From Spiroplasma litorale (lineage in GTDB: Bacteria > Bacillota_I > Bacilli_A > Mycoplasmatales > Mycoplasmataceae), in NCBI RefSeq assembly GCF_001267155.1, contig NZ_CP012357.1, forward strand, positions 372,001-436,000: a stretch of DNA of 64,000 nt, written 5' to 3'. The position numbers were made by a program, and so were the translations under genes. Within the stretch, counting starts at the first letter, position 1, and every line of letters starts with the position of its first letter. Below are positions 10,737 to 20,434 of the stretch, piece after piece. The notes under the pieces were generated by a model. It searched no databases. It saw only the letters and a list, made by a program, of their open reading frames with translations, and had not been told where the DNA came from.

Positions 10737-11547
10737 AATTGAAACTGATTTTAATGTTAAAGACGATTTAAGTATACTAAATAAAAACTATGTTGCGTGT
10801 ATTGGTTTTTTTGATGGAATACATAAATACCATAAAAAAATTATTTTGAAAACAAAGAAATTGGCAAAAAAGTTTAATTATGGATGAACTATAATAACTT
10901 TTTCAAAAAAAATAAGTAATTTCATTCTTAATAGAGATGAATATCTATATAAATCTCATATTAGGTATGATTTTTTTGAAAAAGAGTATAATCCAGACTT
11001 CTTAATTGAAATACAAGTCAACAAAAAAACTATTTTAGTTGATAAAGATGAATTTTGTAATTTTTTATTTAATATTTTACATATAAGAAAAATTGTTATA
11101 GGTGAGGATTTCAAATTCGGACATAATAAAAAAGGTAGTATTGATGATTTAAATAATTTTTTTGGAAAAAACAATATATTTGTATATAAAAGAAATAAAA
11201 AAGTTTCTTCTTCATTAATTAAAGATTATTTAAAAAAAGGTTGTATTAGAAAAATTAATAAAATTTTAGGCGATAAATTTAGAATAACAATAACTTATGT
11301 TAAGAAAACAAATAAGTATTTTATAAGTAGTACGAGTATAAAAATAAAAGATGGGTGATATTTAATATTAATTAATAATATTAAAACAAAAGTGTTTTTA
11401 AAAAATAATTATATATTAAATCAAAATGCAACTTTAGTTGCATTTTTTTATTTCCTAATAAATATTTATATTATTTGATATAATAAAAAAGTGTTTTTAC
11501 ATTGTCTTGATCAAACCCTAAAATCATTACTTTGTATTTACATTTAA
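10729..11547 (+). CDS. ribF: RibF-type FAD synthetase, flavokinase motif missing, 3' end reads through a terminator
   Basis: 272 codons if read to the first in-frame stop. '[15 protein letters not shown]' near residue 24 matches the (G/S)FDGxHxGH adenylyltransferase motif of RibF, and '[12 protein letters not shown]' near residue 160 the end of that domain. The flavokinase signature (LGxPTAN) that should follow is absent, so it probably makes only FAD from FMN. The frame runs without a stop through a terminator-like hairpin (11423-11446) and through the rpsO promoter, so the last 40 or so codons look non-coding in origin. A stop at 11417-11419 exists in the next frame, just before the hairpin; a lost stop or small frameshift is likely. 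Confidence 0.78.
11423..11446 (+). terminator. Terminator-like hairpin inside the annotated ribF reading frame
   Basis: Perfect 11-bp stem AAAATGCAACT/AGTTGCATTTT with a two-base loop and a continuing T run. Position and form fit the end of the truB-ribF unit, although the ribF frame does not stop before it. Confidence 0.8.
11477..11484 (+). promoter_or_regulatory. Extended -10 promoter of rpsO
   Basis: TATAAT at 11479-11484 is preceded by TGA, giving an extended -10 element, about 85 bases before the rpsO start. No convincing -35 box. Confidence 0.55.
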
Positions 11548-11570
11548 TTATAGATAAAAGGGGAAAAAAT

Positions 11571-11837
11571 ATGGTATCAAAAGAGGAAAAAATTGAAATA
11601 ATTAAGAATTTCGGAACTGATAAAAATGACACAGGTAGTGCAGAAGTTCAAATAGCTATTCTTACTAAAGATATTCAAAATCTTACTGAACATTTAAATT
11701 TACATAAAAAAGACATTACTTCAAGAAGAAGTTTATTGAAAAAAGTTGCTCAAAGAAGACACTTGCTTAATTTCTTATTGAGAAAAAATGTAAATAGATA
11801 TAAAAGTATTATTGAAAAATTAAACATAAGAAAATAA
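11571..11837 (+). CDS. rpsO: 30S ribosomal protein S15
   Basis: 88 residues, exactly the family length. '[19 protein letters not shown]' and '[19 protein letters not shown]' are S15 signatures; the protein binds the central domain of 16S rRNA. The start at 11571 has 'aaaagggg' upstream; the longer in-frame version from 11532 would add non-conserved residues. It has its own promoter and a terminator, so it is monocistronic. Confidence 0.97.
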   Translation: MVSKEEKIEIIKNFGTDKNDTGSAEVQIAILTKDIQNLTEHLNLHKKDITSRRSLLKKVAQRRHLLNFLLRKNVNRYKSIIEKLNIRK

Positions 11838-11845
11838 TCTATATC

Positions 11846-11874
11846 CTTTGCATTATCATTTGCAAAGTTTTTTT
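11846..11874 (+). terminator. rpsO terminator
   Basis: CTTTGCA/TGCAAAG stem (11846-11852 with 11861-11867), eight-base loop, followed by eight Ts. Confidence 0.85.
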
Positions 11875-12034
11875 ATATAAAATAAATAATTAATGATAAA
11901 ATATTATTGATAAATTTAATTTTATGCTATGAGTGCTATTTAAATGCACAAAAATAGTGTATAATAAATATATGTTTTGGTGTTTATTATGCTTAAACAT
12001 TAAAATTTAATTTATTAGAAAGATGGTGCAAGAA

Positions 12035-12601
12035 ATGGCAAGTTCAAAAAATGGAACTGACAAAGCAGCGATAAAAAGAGCTGCTTCAAATAAAAAAAGA
12101 GTTGAGCATATTCAAACAAGAAAAAAAGTCAGCGACCCAAAACCTGTTAAAATCCCAAGTACAGTAGCTAAATTATCAGAGGGACAAGCTAAATTTATTT
12201 GAGAAAAAACAGATAATGTGTCTGCAACTAATTCTGCTATTTACAGACAAGATGTAGCCGGAGCAATTATTAAAATTAATGAATTTAATCTTGAGTCTGA
12301 ATTTGGTTGAGTTTTCGCATTAATAGACGCAGAAGGTGAAGTTGATGATGTAAACAACATCGTAGCAATGCACTGAATGAACGCAAAAGTTAAACGTAAA
12401 CCTTTTGAACAATGAACAGCTGTAGTAACAGGTGGTAAAGATGTTACTGGTTTATTTAATTACAAAAAAGAAGTAAAAATTCATGGTATGACATTGGCTA
12501 AAACAAGAAAAACTGTTTTATTCCAACCATCAGTGGTTGAACCTAAGAAAATTAATATTGAAATTAGAGATACTATGAATCCAACTCAAACTAAAAAATA
12601 A
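12035..12601 (+). CDS. Unknown protein with degenerate HNH-endonuclease-like domain
   Basis: 188 residues; start chosen at 12035 because 'agaaagatggtg', almost a full anti-16S complement, ends six bases upstream; an ATG at 12023 lies inside that site. The first 45 residues are basic. From about residue 75, 'IYRQDVAGAIIKINEF', 'EFGWVFALIDAEGE', 'DDVNNIVAMHWMNAKVK' follow the plan of HNH nucleases of the kind D.aGA.i..YG..s.fGWeiDHI.P..GG.d...NLq.lHW.NN..K. The catalytic Asp-His pair is replaced by Ala-Leu, so nuclease activity is unlikely. TATAAT at 11960-11965 may be its -10 box and a palindromic terminator follows. It is likely well expressed given its near-perfect ribosome binding site. Confidence 0.7.
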
Positions 12602-12604
12602 TAA

Positions 12605-12632
12605 AAAAATATTTACATATGTAAATATTTTT
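12605..12632 (+). terminator. Terminator of the HNH-like gene
   Basis: Near-perfect palindrome AAATATTTACATATGTAAATATTT followed by Ts, starting three bases after the stop codon; nothing else in the gap explains it. Confidence 0.8.
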
Positions 12633-12638
12633 TTATTA

Positions 12639-12644
12639 TATAAT
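12639..12644 (+). promoter_or_regulatory. -10 box of the candidate structured RNA
   Basis: Perfect TATAAT seven bases before the first hairpin of the RNA candidate. The -35 region overlaps the upstream terminator and is weak (TTTACA at 12612-12617 has too long a spacer). Confidence 0.5.
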
Positions 12645-12650
12645 TATATT

Positions 12651-12779
12651 GTCCGTAAGGACACCAAGAATATTTGTTATTCTTAACGTTTGTGTGAGAT
12701 TTTTTAAAACCGCTCAATAAATAAATATTTCCTTTCTCATGCATTTTATAGCGGGTGGAAGTATTTTTTTTTTTTTTTT
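12651..12779 (+). ncRNA. Candidate structured RNA or attenuator leader upstream of miaA
   Basis: About 120 bases with dense pairing and no ORF. It opens with GUCC-GUAA-GGAC (12651-12662, a GNRA-type tetraloop), then AAGAAUA/UAUUCUU (12666-12672 with 12678-12684), enclosed by ACAC/GUGU. The 3' part has ACCGCU (12709-12714) pairing with AGCGGGU (12750-12756), and a terminator stem AAUAUUUCC/GGAAGUAUU (12724-12732 with 12757-12765) followed by 16 Ts. The two 3' pairings interlock, as in attenuators or pseudoknots. A TATAAT at 12639 would start transcription at its first base. The 5' hairpins remind me of Firmicute ribosomal-protein leaders, but I cannot confirm a known family. Confidence 0.6.
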
Positions 12780-12803
12780 GTTTAAATAAAGTGTGAGGTA
12801 TTT

Positions 12804-13730
12804 ATGAAGCCGATAGTTGTAATTGTAGGACCGACTGCAAGTGGTAAAACTGATTTGTCTATAAAAATAGCAAAAAAATTTAATGGAGAATGTATAAACG
12901 CAGATTCAACACAAATTTTTAAAGGTACTGACATTGCAACAAACAAAATATCAATTGAGGAAATGCAAGGAATAAAACACCATATGATTTCAATAAAAGA
13001 AGTTAATGAAAATTATTCTGTTGCGGAATTTCAAAAAGAAGCAAGAGTTATAATTGATAATTTATTAAAGGAAGACATAATGCCAATTGTTGTTGGGGGA
13101 ACTGGCCTTTACATAAATGCTTTAATAATGAATTATAACTTTAATAATAAAGATCATATAAATAATTATTCAGAACAGTTTAGTAATTTAGATAATGAGA
13201 GCTTATGAAAAGTTTTATATAAAATTGATGAGAAAGAAGCCAATAAAATACATCCTAATAATAGATATAGAGTTTTAAGGGCGTTAGAAATAAACGAATT
13301 AAATAGTAGAAATAAATCAAGTATTATTAAAGATAATAAAAGTTATTATTATAAAAATATTATAATAATTGGATTAGACCCAATTCGAAATGAATTGTAT
13401 GATAAAATTAACGATAGGGTCTTGAATTTGATTGAAAAGGGATTGTTTGAAGAAATTATTGAGGCATATGAAAAATGCTCAAAAAATGAATTATCTCAAG
13501 CCCTTAAATGTATTGGTGGTCCTGAAATAATTAAATACATTAATAATCAAATATCATACCCTGAATCAATTGAATTAATGCAAAAAAATAATAGACATTA
13601 TGCACGAAGACAACTGACTTGATTTAAAAACCAGTTAAAAGATGTTAATTGATTTGAATATACATATGATGATTTTGAAAACATATGTGAAAAAATTTTG
13701 CTTTTTTTAAAAAATAAATTGTTAGATTAG
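12804..13730 (+). CDS. miaA: tRNA dimethylallyltransferase MiaA
   Basis: 308 residues. Residues 9-16 are the P-loop GPTASGKT; 'INADSTQIFKGTDIATNK', 'IVVGGTGLYINAL' and 'NNRHYARRQLTWFKNQ' are MiaA motifs for substrate binding and catalysis. The enzyme adds the dimethylallyl group to A37 of tRNAs reading UNN codons. Shine-Dalgarno 'gtgaggt' lies between the T run of the candidate upstream RNA and the ATG, so miaA expression may depend on read-through of that terminator. The rpiR gene follows nine bases after the stop. Confidence 0.95.
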
Positions 13731-13739
13731 GGGTTTATT

Positions 13740-14489
13740 ATGGTTTCTGTATATGAAAGAATAGAAAATATAGTTAAAGACAATAAAAATACAACTTTTA
13801 AAATAATAGGAAAACAAATATTAAGTGATTGACATTTAGGAATATTTAAAACTCAGTATGAAATTTCAGAGTCTTGTTTTGTTTCGCTTGCAACTGTAAC
13901 TCAGTTTGCTAAAGCTTGTTTATGTGAAGGTTATAAAGAATTAATAATAAGACTTAGAGTTGAATACGAACAAAGAATGCAAACACAACAAGTTGGCGAA
14001 AGCATGCAAGATATTGAGAAATCTAAAATCATAAATGAAATATATTCATGAATTGAAAATAATAATGAATTTATCGAAAAATTAGTTAAAAAAATTAAAT
14101 CAACTAAAAAACTATGAATTTGTCCTTCGTCACAAGCTATTTATTCATGCAAATATCTTGAAGATATTTTAACAAACGCAGGAAAAGATGTAAAGCTTGT
14201 TGATTTATCAGTTAGCTTAGAAATGGCTAGATCTAGAGAATTTAAAGGAGAACTTATCCTTGTTATTTTATCAGGTAGAGATACAGAAACATTAGATAGA
14301 ACAATAGAATACTTATTAAATTTTAAAAATGATCTATTTATAATCACAACACCAAATAATATTTATGAATTATCAGATGAGCAACAAGCAAATTCAATGG
14401 TTATAAATTTCAAAGATAATAATTTTTTATATAAATATAGAGCATACGCACTTATTACATTGTTTTTAAAAGTATCTGAATCATTTTAG
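13740..14489 (+). CDS. MurR/RpiR family transcriptional regulator
   Basis: 249 residues. The N-terminal RpiR helix-turn-helix is seen in 'YEISESCFVSLATVTQFAKA' followed by 'EGYKELIIRLRVE'. The remainder is a SIS-type sugar-phosphate binding domain ('KLWICPSSQAIYSCKYLED', 'GELILVILSGRDTETLDRT'). Such regulators sense phosphosugars and control nearby sugar-use genes, but no sugar gene is adjacent here: miaA lies upstream and tRNA-Gly downstream. Its target is unknown. Confidence 0.87.
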
Positions 14490-14538
14490 TATTTTTACAT
14501 AAATATATATTTTAAATTAAAAATATAAGGATATTTTA

Positions 14539-14567
14539 TTGACATAGTATTGTAGATTATATATTAT
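14539..14567 (+). promoter_or_regulatory. Strong promoter of tRNA-Gly
   Basis: TTGACA (14539-14544) and TATTAT (14562-14567) separated by 17 bases, ending 18 bases before the tRNA. Confidence 0.85.
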
Positions 14568-14585
14568 TATTAATGTGATTGTAAT

Positions 14586-14659
14586 GCGGGTGTAGTTTAA
14601 TGGTAGAACTTCAGCCTTCCAAGCTGACTGTGAGGGTTCGATTCCCTTCACCCGCTCCA
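14586..14659 (+). tRNA. trnG: tRNA-Gly (anticodon UCC)
   Basis: 74 bases including encoded CCA. Acceptor arms GCGGGTG and CACCCGC pair fully; the anticodon stem TCAGC/GCTGA closes a seven-base loop CTTCCAA with anticodon TCC; the T arm has GGTTCGATTCC. U34 could read all glycine codons, as expected for Mollicutes with few tRNAs. Confidence 0.97.
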
Positions 14660-14672
14660 AATAGAAATTAAC

Positions 14673-14697
14673 AACTCTTAGTAAAGAGTTTTTTTTA
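14673..14697 (+). terminator. tRNA-Gly terminator
   Basis: Stem AACTCTT/AAGAGTT, loop AGTA, followed by eight Ts. Confidence 0.88.
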
Positions 14698-14731
14698 TTT
14701 TAAAGTATATAATTATATAAAGGAATTATTT

Positions 14732-15451
14732 ATGAGAATATTCAAAAATTTCAGTGATTGTAAAACACCATTTTTTAAAAGTTTATTATTTATAACTGTT
14801 GAATCTATAATACCAGGACTATTAATATGATTTTTAATAGGATATGACTTTTCATATTCTTTTAAAAACAATCTCCCAAATCCTAAGGCATTATATATAT
14901 TCTTAGTTTTATTTTTTTATTTTATATATTCTTTTGTAACTACAACAATTTTTTATTACTCAAAGTTTCATAAGGCAGATAATTTTACATATTCATTAAC
15001 TATTACAATTTGTTTAATAATGTTATACATTATTGGTATATTCATAGTTAATGAATCTTTTTGAATATTTGTTAAATTCATAATTATTTTTGCAACTGCA
15101 ATTTTATTTTTACCAATTTCAGTTTTTATTACGATGTTTTTTAATAATCTAGTTATCAAGAAAAATGAAGAATACGATCAAATGCTTTTAGCATATAAAA
15201 ATGGTGAAATAATACCTACAAACAAACTTATCAAGGCACAAAGATACAGCAAATTTATAATTAATAGAGAGCAGAAAAAAGAAGAGTTAGAAAAATTTAA
15301 AAAGAGTTTAGAAGAAAAACTTGAAGAAAAAATTAAAGAAAACGAACTCAAAAAAAAAGAAAAGGAAAAAAATATAAATTTAAAACTTGATAAAAAAGAA
15401 GAAAAACAAAGATTAAAAGAAATTGAAAAAAATAGTAAATTTAAAAAGTAA
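14732..15451 (+). CDS. Four-span membrane protein with charged coiled-coil tail, unknown
   Basis: 239 residues, family not recognised. Four hydrophobic segments are predicted around residues 18-38, 52-75, 85-106 and 112-136. The last 100 residues are Lys/Glu-rich, form an almost continuous coiled coil and should lie in the cytoplasm. 'aaagga' precedes the ATG. The gene overlaps the convergent LicA-like gene by 11 bases and no terminator separates them. The architecture (small membrane domain plus long charged tail) occurs several times in this window and is common in Mollicutes. Confidence 0.75.
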
Positions 15452-16256
15452 TAGGTTTTCTATTTTTAAGTCTATCAAATTTATTTGAGTAAATTTCTTT
15501 ATATATTTCATCTCCTTTGTTCTCATACATATAATTAGCTCATAAAGTTCATAATAAATCTTGATATTTAATAACAAAATTTAATTTATCTAATTCGCTT
15601 TTATCAAGCAATATCATTCTTTTTTTTATTAATTGATTTATAAATATTTTTATATTTTCTTCATTATCATTAAGTGTTTCAGTTATAAAACTTGCATAAT
15701 CAAAAAATTTATCATTAAGTGTAATAAAATCATAATCAATTAGAATAAAATCATCGTCTTTGAACATTATGTTTCCAGGAACTAAATCATTGTGAGACAA
15801 AACCTTTTTTAATCCCTTAACAGTGTCAATTTTTAAAACTATATTTTTATAGTATTTATCTAAATTAAAAAAAGGTTTTTTTATTTTTTTATAAAAATAA
15901 TCTAAAGTACTTTTATAATTAAATTGTTTTAATGAGTTAATTCTTTCATCTTTTATTTTGTGAAAAGAATTTATCAATTCAGTTACCTTCCTAACATGAA
16001 AGTCTTCAATTTCTACATTTGATAAATTTAAATATCCTTCTAAAATTTTAAAATAAGAAATTAATTTTGTTTTTTTTAATACCATTTTTTCTGCTTTTAT
16101 TATTACATTTTGGTCAATACTTTTTAAAACATTCAATACTTCAAATTCATTTTTTTTATCTAAGTAATCATTTTTTTTAATTTTGTAATTTTTAATAATT
16201 AAATCATTCTTTACCTTTATTTTGTTTGTTAAACCAATATATGTATTTTTTTCCAT
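15441..16256 (-). CDS. Choline/ethanolamine kinase-like phosphotransferase (LicA type)
   Basis: 271 residues with the aminoglycoside/choline-kinase active site: Brenner motif 'LSHNDLVPGNIMF' (catalytic Asp and Asn) followed by 'DDFILIDYDFITLND' (the DFE-like Mg2+ Asp). This class phosphorylates choline, ethanolamine or similar alcohols, the first step of phosphocholine decoration or phospholipid synthesis. The N-terminal lobe is divergent. It has an ATG start with 'agagga' upstream and lies alone on the minus strand, so its pathway partners (LicC, LicD) are not visible here. Substrate is an inference. Confidence 0.8.
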
Positions 16257-16311
16257 AGTTCCTCTTATGTGATATTATATAAATATTGTATCATTAAAGG
16301 GGTTTTTATAT

Positions 16312-16908
16312 TTGGACATTGTTTTAGCAACTAATAATAAAAATAAAATTAAAGAATTTAAAAGTTTATTAAATGTTAATAATCTATATAGTTTAAAAGA
16401 CATGGGGATTGATGAAGAATTACCCGAAAATGGTAATACATTTATAGATAATGCATTACAAAAAGCAAGGTATGTTGCAAATATTACAAATAAAATTGTT
16501 ATTGCAGATGATTCAGGTTTATCTATTTGTAATTTAAATAATTTTCCAGGTGTTCATTCAGCGAGATGAGCTCTTCCTATAGAAGATTATAAAATAATTA
16601 ATGAAATGATATTAAAAAAAATGTCTAACAATAATTTAAATTCTATTGATCAAAGAAAATCTTATTTCACTTGTGTCATAGCTTTTGTAGATCCGATCAA
16701 TAATGTTGAAAAAACATTTGAAGGTCGATTAAGTGGTTATATATCATTTAAACAAAAAGGTTCACAAGGGTTTGGTTATGATACAATATTTTCTATATGC
16801 AATAGTGATTTAACACTTGCAGAAATGTCTTTTGAAGAAAAAAATAAACTATCCCATAGAAAAATTGCTTGTGATAAATTTATAGATTTTTTTAAAAATT
16901 ATAGTTAA
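16312..16908 (+). CDS. rdgB: Non-canonical purine NTP pyrophosphatase (RdgB/HAM1)
   Basis: 198 residues from a TTG start that sits at the correct distance from 'aaagggg'; there is no ATG in frame nearby. 'VLATNNKNKIKEF' at the N-terminus, 'DDSGLSICNLNNFPGVHSAR' and 'GSQGFGYDTIF' with 'AEMSFEEKNKLSHR' are HAM1 motifs. The enzyme hydrolyses dITP, ITP and XTP to monophosphates to keep them out of nucleic acids. trmL follows after eight bases, so these belong to one operon. Confidence 0.95.
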
Positions 16909-16916
16909 GGATTAAA

Positions 16917-17444
16917 ATGAGAAAAGTTAATATAGTTTTATTTGAACCTGAAATTGCAGCAAATGTTGGTGCAATTATGAGAACTTGCGCACTCATTGAT
17001 GCTAAATTACATTTAATTGAACCATTTGGTTTTATATTTGATAAAAGAAATTTTGCAAGAACAAGTGCTAATAATTTTGAAGCTTGTGAGTATGAAAGAT
17101 ATGATGATTTAAATGATTTTTTTGATAAAGTTAAACCTAATAAATCTTTTTTTTTGACGAGATACGGAAAAAAACCTTTAAGTAGTTTTAATTTTAATGA
17201 AATAAATGAAGAAGTATACTTATTCTTTGGTAAAGAATCTACTGGGCTACCATTAAATTTACTTAAAAATAATATTAATCATTGTTTTAGATTCCCTATG
17301 GTTGATAATGGAAGAAGTTTAAACATCTCAAATTGTGTTGGTATTGCTTCATATGAAGTTTTAAGACAATGAGACTACTTAAATTTAAGTAAAGTTGAAG
17401 TTGAAAAAGGTTCAGATTATATAGAAAAAATAGATAGCAATTAA
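16917..17444 (+). CDS. trmL: tRNA (cytidine(34)-2'-O)-methyltransferase TrmL
   Basis: 175 residues, normal size for this SPOUT methyltransferase. 'VLFEPEIAANVGAIMRTC' is motif 1, 'LFFGKESTGLP' motif 2 and 'RFPMVDNGRSLNISNCVGIA' motif 3, which together make the AdoMet-binding knot. TrmL methylates the ribose of wobble C34/U34 in tRNA-Leu isoacceptors. It is followed 10 bases later by the helicase gene with 'aagaggtg' at the junction. Confidence 0.93.
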
Positions 17445-17454
17445 GAGGTGCGAG

Positions 17455-18816
17455 ATGAGTTTTGAAAAGTTTGGATTTAAAAAATTTATAAATGATGCAA
17501 TTGTCGAAATTGGTTTTAAAGAACCAACAGGAATACAAAATAAAGTAATACCTTTATTAAAAAAATATTCTTCTGTAATTGCTCAATCTCATACAGGTAC
17601 TGGTAAAACTCATGCTTTTTTGTTACCTGTTATAAATAATATAAAACAACAAGAAAAAAAAGTTCAGTGTTTAATAATAACACCAACAAGAGAACTTGCA
17701 AGACAAATTTTTAACAACACAAAAGAATTGTTAAAATTTAATAATGATATAAATGTTTCAATGTTTGTTGGTGGAGAAGATTTTGAAAAACACACTAATT
17801 CTTTATTAGATAAACAACCACAAATTGTAATTGGAACCCCTTCAAGACTTAAAAAATTATATGAAGAAAATTATTTAAAATTAACAACTTCAAATTATGT
17901 AATTATTGATGAATGTGATATGATATTTGACCTTGGTTTTATAGATGAAGTAGATTTTTTATTATCAAAGATCAACAAAGAATGCAATATATCTTTATTT
18001 TCTGCAACTTTAAATAATGAATTAAAACCTTTTTTAAAAAAATATCTAAAAAATGCACACTACATAAATAATTTAGAAAATTTATCAACTAACAAAAATA
18101 TAGAACATATATTAATATGAACTAGAAATAAAGATAATAAGGAAGTTATTAGAATTTTAACAGAAAAAATAAATCCCTATGTTTGTATTATTTTTGTAAA
18201 TAAAAAAGAGGAAATTAAAAGTATTGTAAACTGATTTAAAGAGTTCAAGATTGATAATTTTACAGAATTGCATGGTGATTTAGATCCAAGGCAAAGAGTA
18301 ATAATACAAAAAAGAATAAAAAATATGGATTTTAAATGAATTATAGCAAGTGACGTTGCTGCTAGAGGAATTGACATTGATGGTGTAAGTCACATAATTT
18401 CTGTTAATTTACCAAATGATTTAAATTATTATATTCATCGTAGTGGGAGAACAGGAAGAAATAAATATGAAGGAATAAGTTATGTTCTTCATAATTCTGA
18501 TAACCAAGATAAAATTAATAAATTAAAAACTAAAAATATTTCTTTTACAAATATGAAATTAGTAAACGGTGAATTGATAAAAATCGAACAAAAACAAAAA
18601 AAACAACCCAAAGAAAACTCAGCACTTGCGACTGAGACAAGTAAAATAATAAACAAATATAAATCAAAAAAAATTAAACCAGGTTACAAAAAAAAGCGTA
18701 AACTTGAAATAGAAACATTTAAAAAACAGTTAAAAAGAAAACACATTAAAGAATCAATTGAAAAAATTAAAAAAGCAAAATACATAAAAAGAAGAGAAGA
18801 TTTATTTGAAGAATAA
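17455..18816 (+). CDS. DEAD-box ATP-dependent RNA helicase (CshB-like)
   Basis: 453 residues with all core motifs: Q motif around 'FKEPTGIQNKVIP', motif I 'SHTGTGKT' (45-52), Ia 'PTRELA', Ib 'GTPSRL', motif II DECD at 152-155 instead of DEAD, motif III SAT, and in the second RecA domain 'SDVAARGIDIDGV' and 'HRSGRTGR'. The last 75 residues are a very basic Lys/Arg tail for RNA binding. DECD variants remain active in related enzymes. It probably acts in ribosome assembly or RNA decay and is the last gene of the rdgB-trmL operon. Confidence 0.93.
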
Positions 18817-18881
18817 TAATTTTCATATAGTATTAATGTAAAGTAATTTAATTTATAATATTAATGTTTAAAGGGGTTATT

Positions 18882-20405
18882 ATGGAAATTAGCGAAAGAA
18901 TTGAAAAATTATTGAAGGAAGTATCTTACCAGGTTTATGAAAAAGAAACCATTTTTAAATTAGCAATGTTAGCATTGTTAGGTGAAGAATCAATATTTTT
19001 ACTTGGAAAACCAGGTATTGCCAAATCACTTATTTCACGTAGAATGAAATTTGTTATTTCAGGTGGTACAAATTTTGAGTACTTAATGAGTAAGTTTTCA
19101 ACACCAGAAGAAATATATGGTCCAATTGATTTAAGACTTTTAAAAGATGGTAAATATGTAAGAGTTGTTGACGGATATCTTCCATCAGCAAATATAGGAT
19201 TTTTAGATGAAATTTGAAAAGCAGGACCAAGTATACAAAATACATTACTTACTATAATAAATGAAAAAATATTCAGAAATGGTGGAGTTGATATCAAAGT
19301 TCCACTTAAACTATTAATCTCAGCTTCAAATGAATTACCTGCTGAAGGTGAAGGGCTTGAAGCTCTATTTGATAGATTTTTAATTCGTTATGTTGCAACA
19401 GGACTAACTAATAAAGATAACTTCGAACAATTACTTGATGGGGAATCATCTCTAGATGTAGAAGTTGACCCAAATCTTCAAATTACTTTAGAAGAATTAA
19501 ATGCATGAAGAAAACAGTTAAAAGAAGTTAGATTAAGTAGAAAAGTACTTGATTTTATTCACTACTTTAGAAATAAATTACATAGAGATACAAATGGTGA
19601 AGCTTATATATCAGATAGACGTTGAAAAAAAATATCTGGTTTAATAAAAACAAGTGCATTTTATAATGGTAGAGCACAAGCCGATATACCTGATTTATTT
19701 ATAATTCCATATTGCATTTGAGATAATGTAGATCAAGAAGAAAAGTATAAGAATATATTTACATCTGCATTTCTTGAACAATTTGGTTTAGAATGAAGAA
19801 CTGAAAAAAATAATTTATTAAACCAACTTGATGTAATTAATTCACAAATTGGACAAATTGAAGCTCAATTTTTAAGATTAACACCATTTGACAATCCCTT
19901 CAAAAATAAATTAACTGGGACTTATTATTTAATTAACTTTACTGATGGAGGTAGTGAACATAAATGTTGTTTCATTTCAGCGGCAGATTGAAATAAAATG
20001 CGAAATTTACCTTCAGAGAACTTTCAAATGGATTTACATTTTGGACCTAATCAAATGAAATATGTAGGTACACAAAAAACGTTGGTACGTGCATATAAAG
20101 CAGACCAAATTTTATTTGTTAATGAAAACAAAAAATATCAATTAAATAATGAAAGTTCAATGGAATACAATAATCAAATTAAAAATTTAGGTATGCAACT
20201 AAAAGAATTTGAAGCAAAGTATAAAGAACTATCATTTAAGATGTTATCAGAGTATAAAAAATATACTCAAATGAAATGTATATTTTTTAATGACGAATAC
20301 AATAAAAGAATTGCAGAAGCCTTCGATTCAAAGCTTAAAGAGGATAGTCAACAATTAGATAATTCTCAAATTAATAACAATTCTGAAATGAGTGCTATAA
20401 GTTAA
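18882..20405 (+). CDS. ravA: MoxR-type AAA+ ATPase RavA
   Basis: 507 residues from the ATG at 18882, which has 'aaagggg' upstream. Walker A is GKPGIAKS (42-49), Walker B 'IGFLDEIW' (105-112), followed by 'LISASNELPAEGEGLEALFD' (sensor 1 and arginine-finger region), all closely like RavA rather than generic MoxR. The C-terminal third holds the RavA-specific beta-rich region and a coiled coil. RavA forms hexamers and works with the VWA protein ViaA, encoded directly downstream; in enterobacteria the pair modulates respiratory and membrane complexes. The Mollicutes target is unknown. Confidence 0.9.
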
Positions 20406-20434
20406 AAAATATTGTTTTATTTTAAGGAGCGATT

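Noticed and set aside
12023-12034. Upstream in-frame ATG for the HNH-like gene.
   Set aside because: It overlaps the very strong ribosome binding site that serves the ATG at 12035.
17946-17960. DECD instead of DEAD in the RNA helicase as a sign of inactivity.
   Set aside because: DExD variants are common in active RNA helicases and all other motifs are present.
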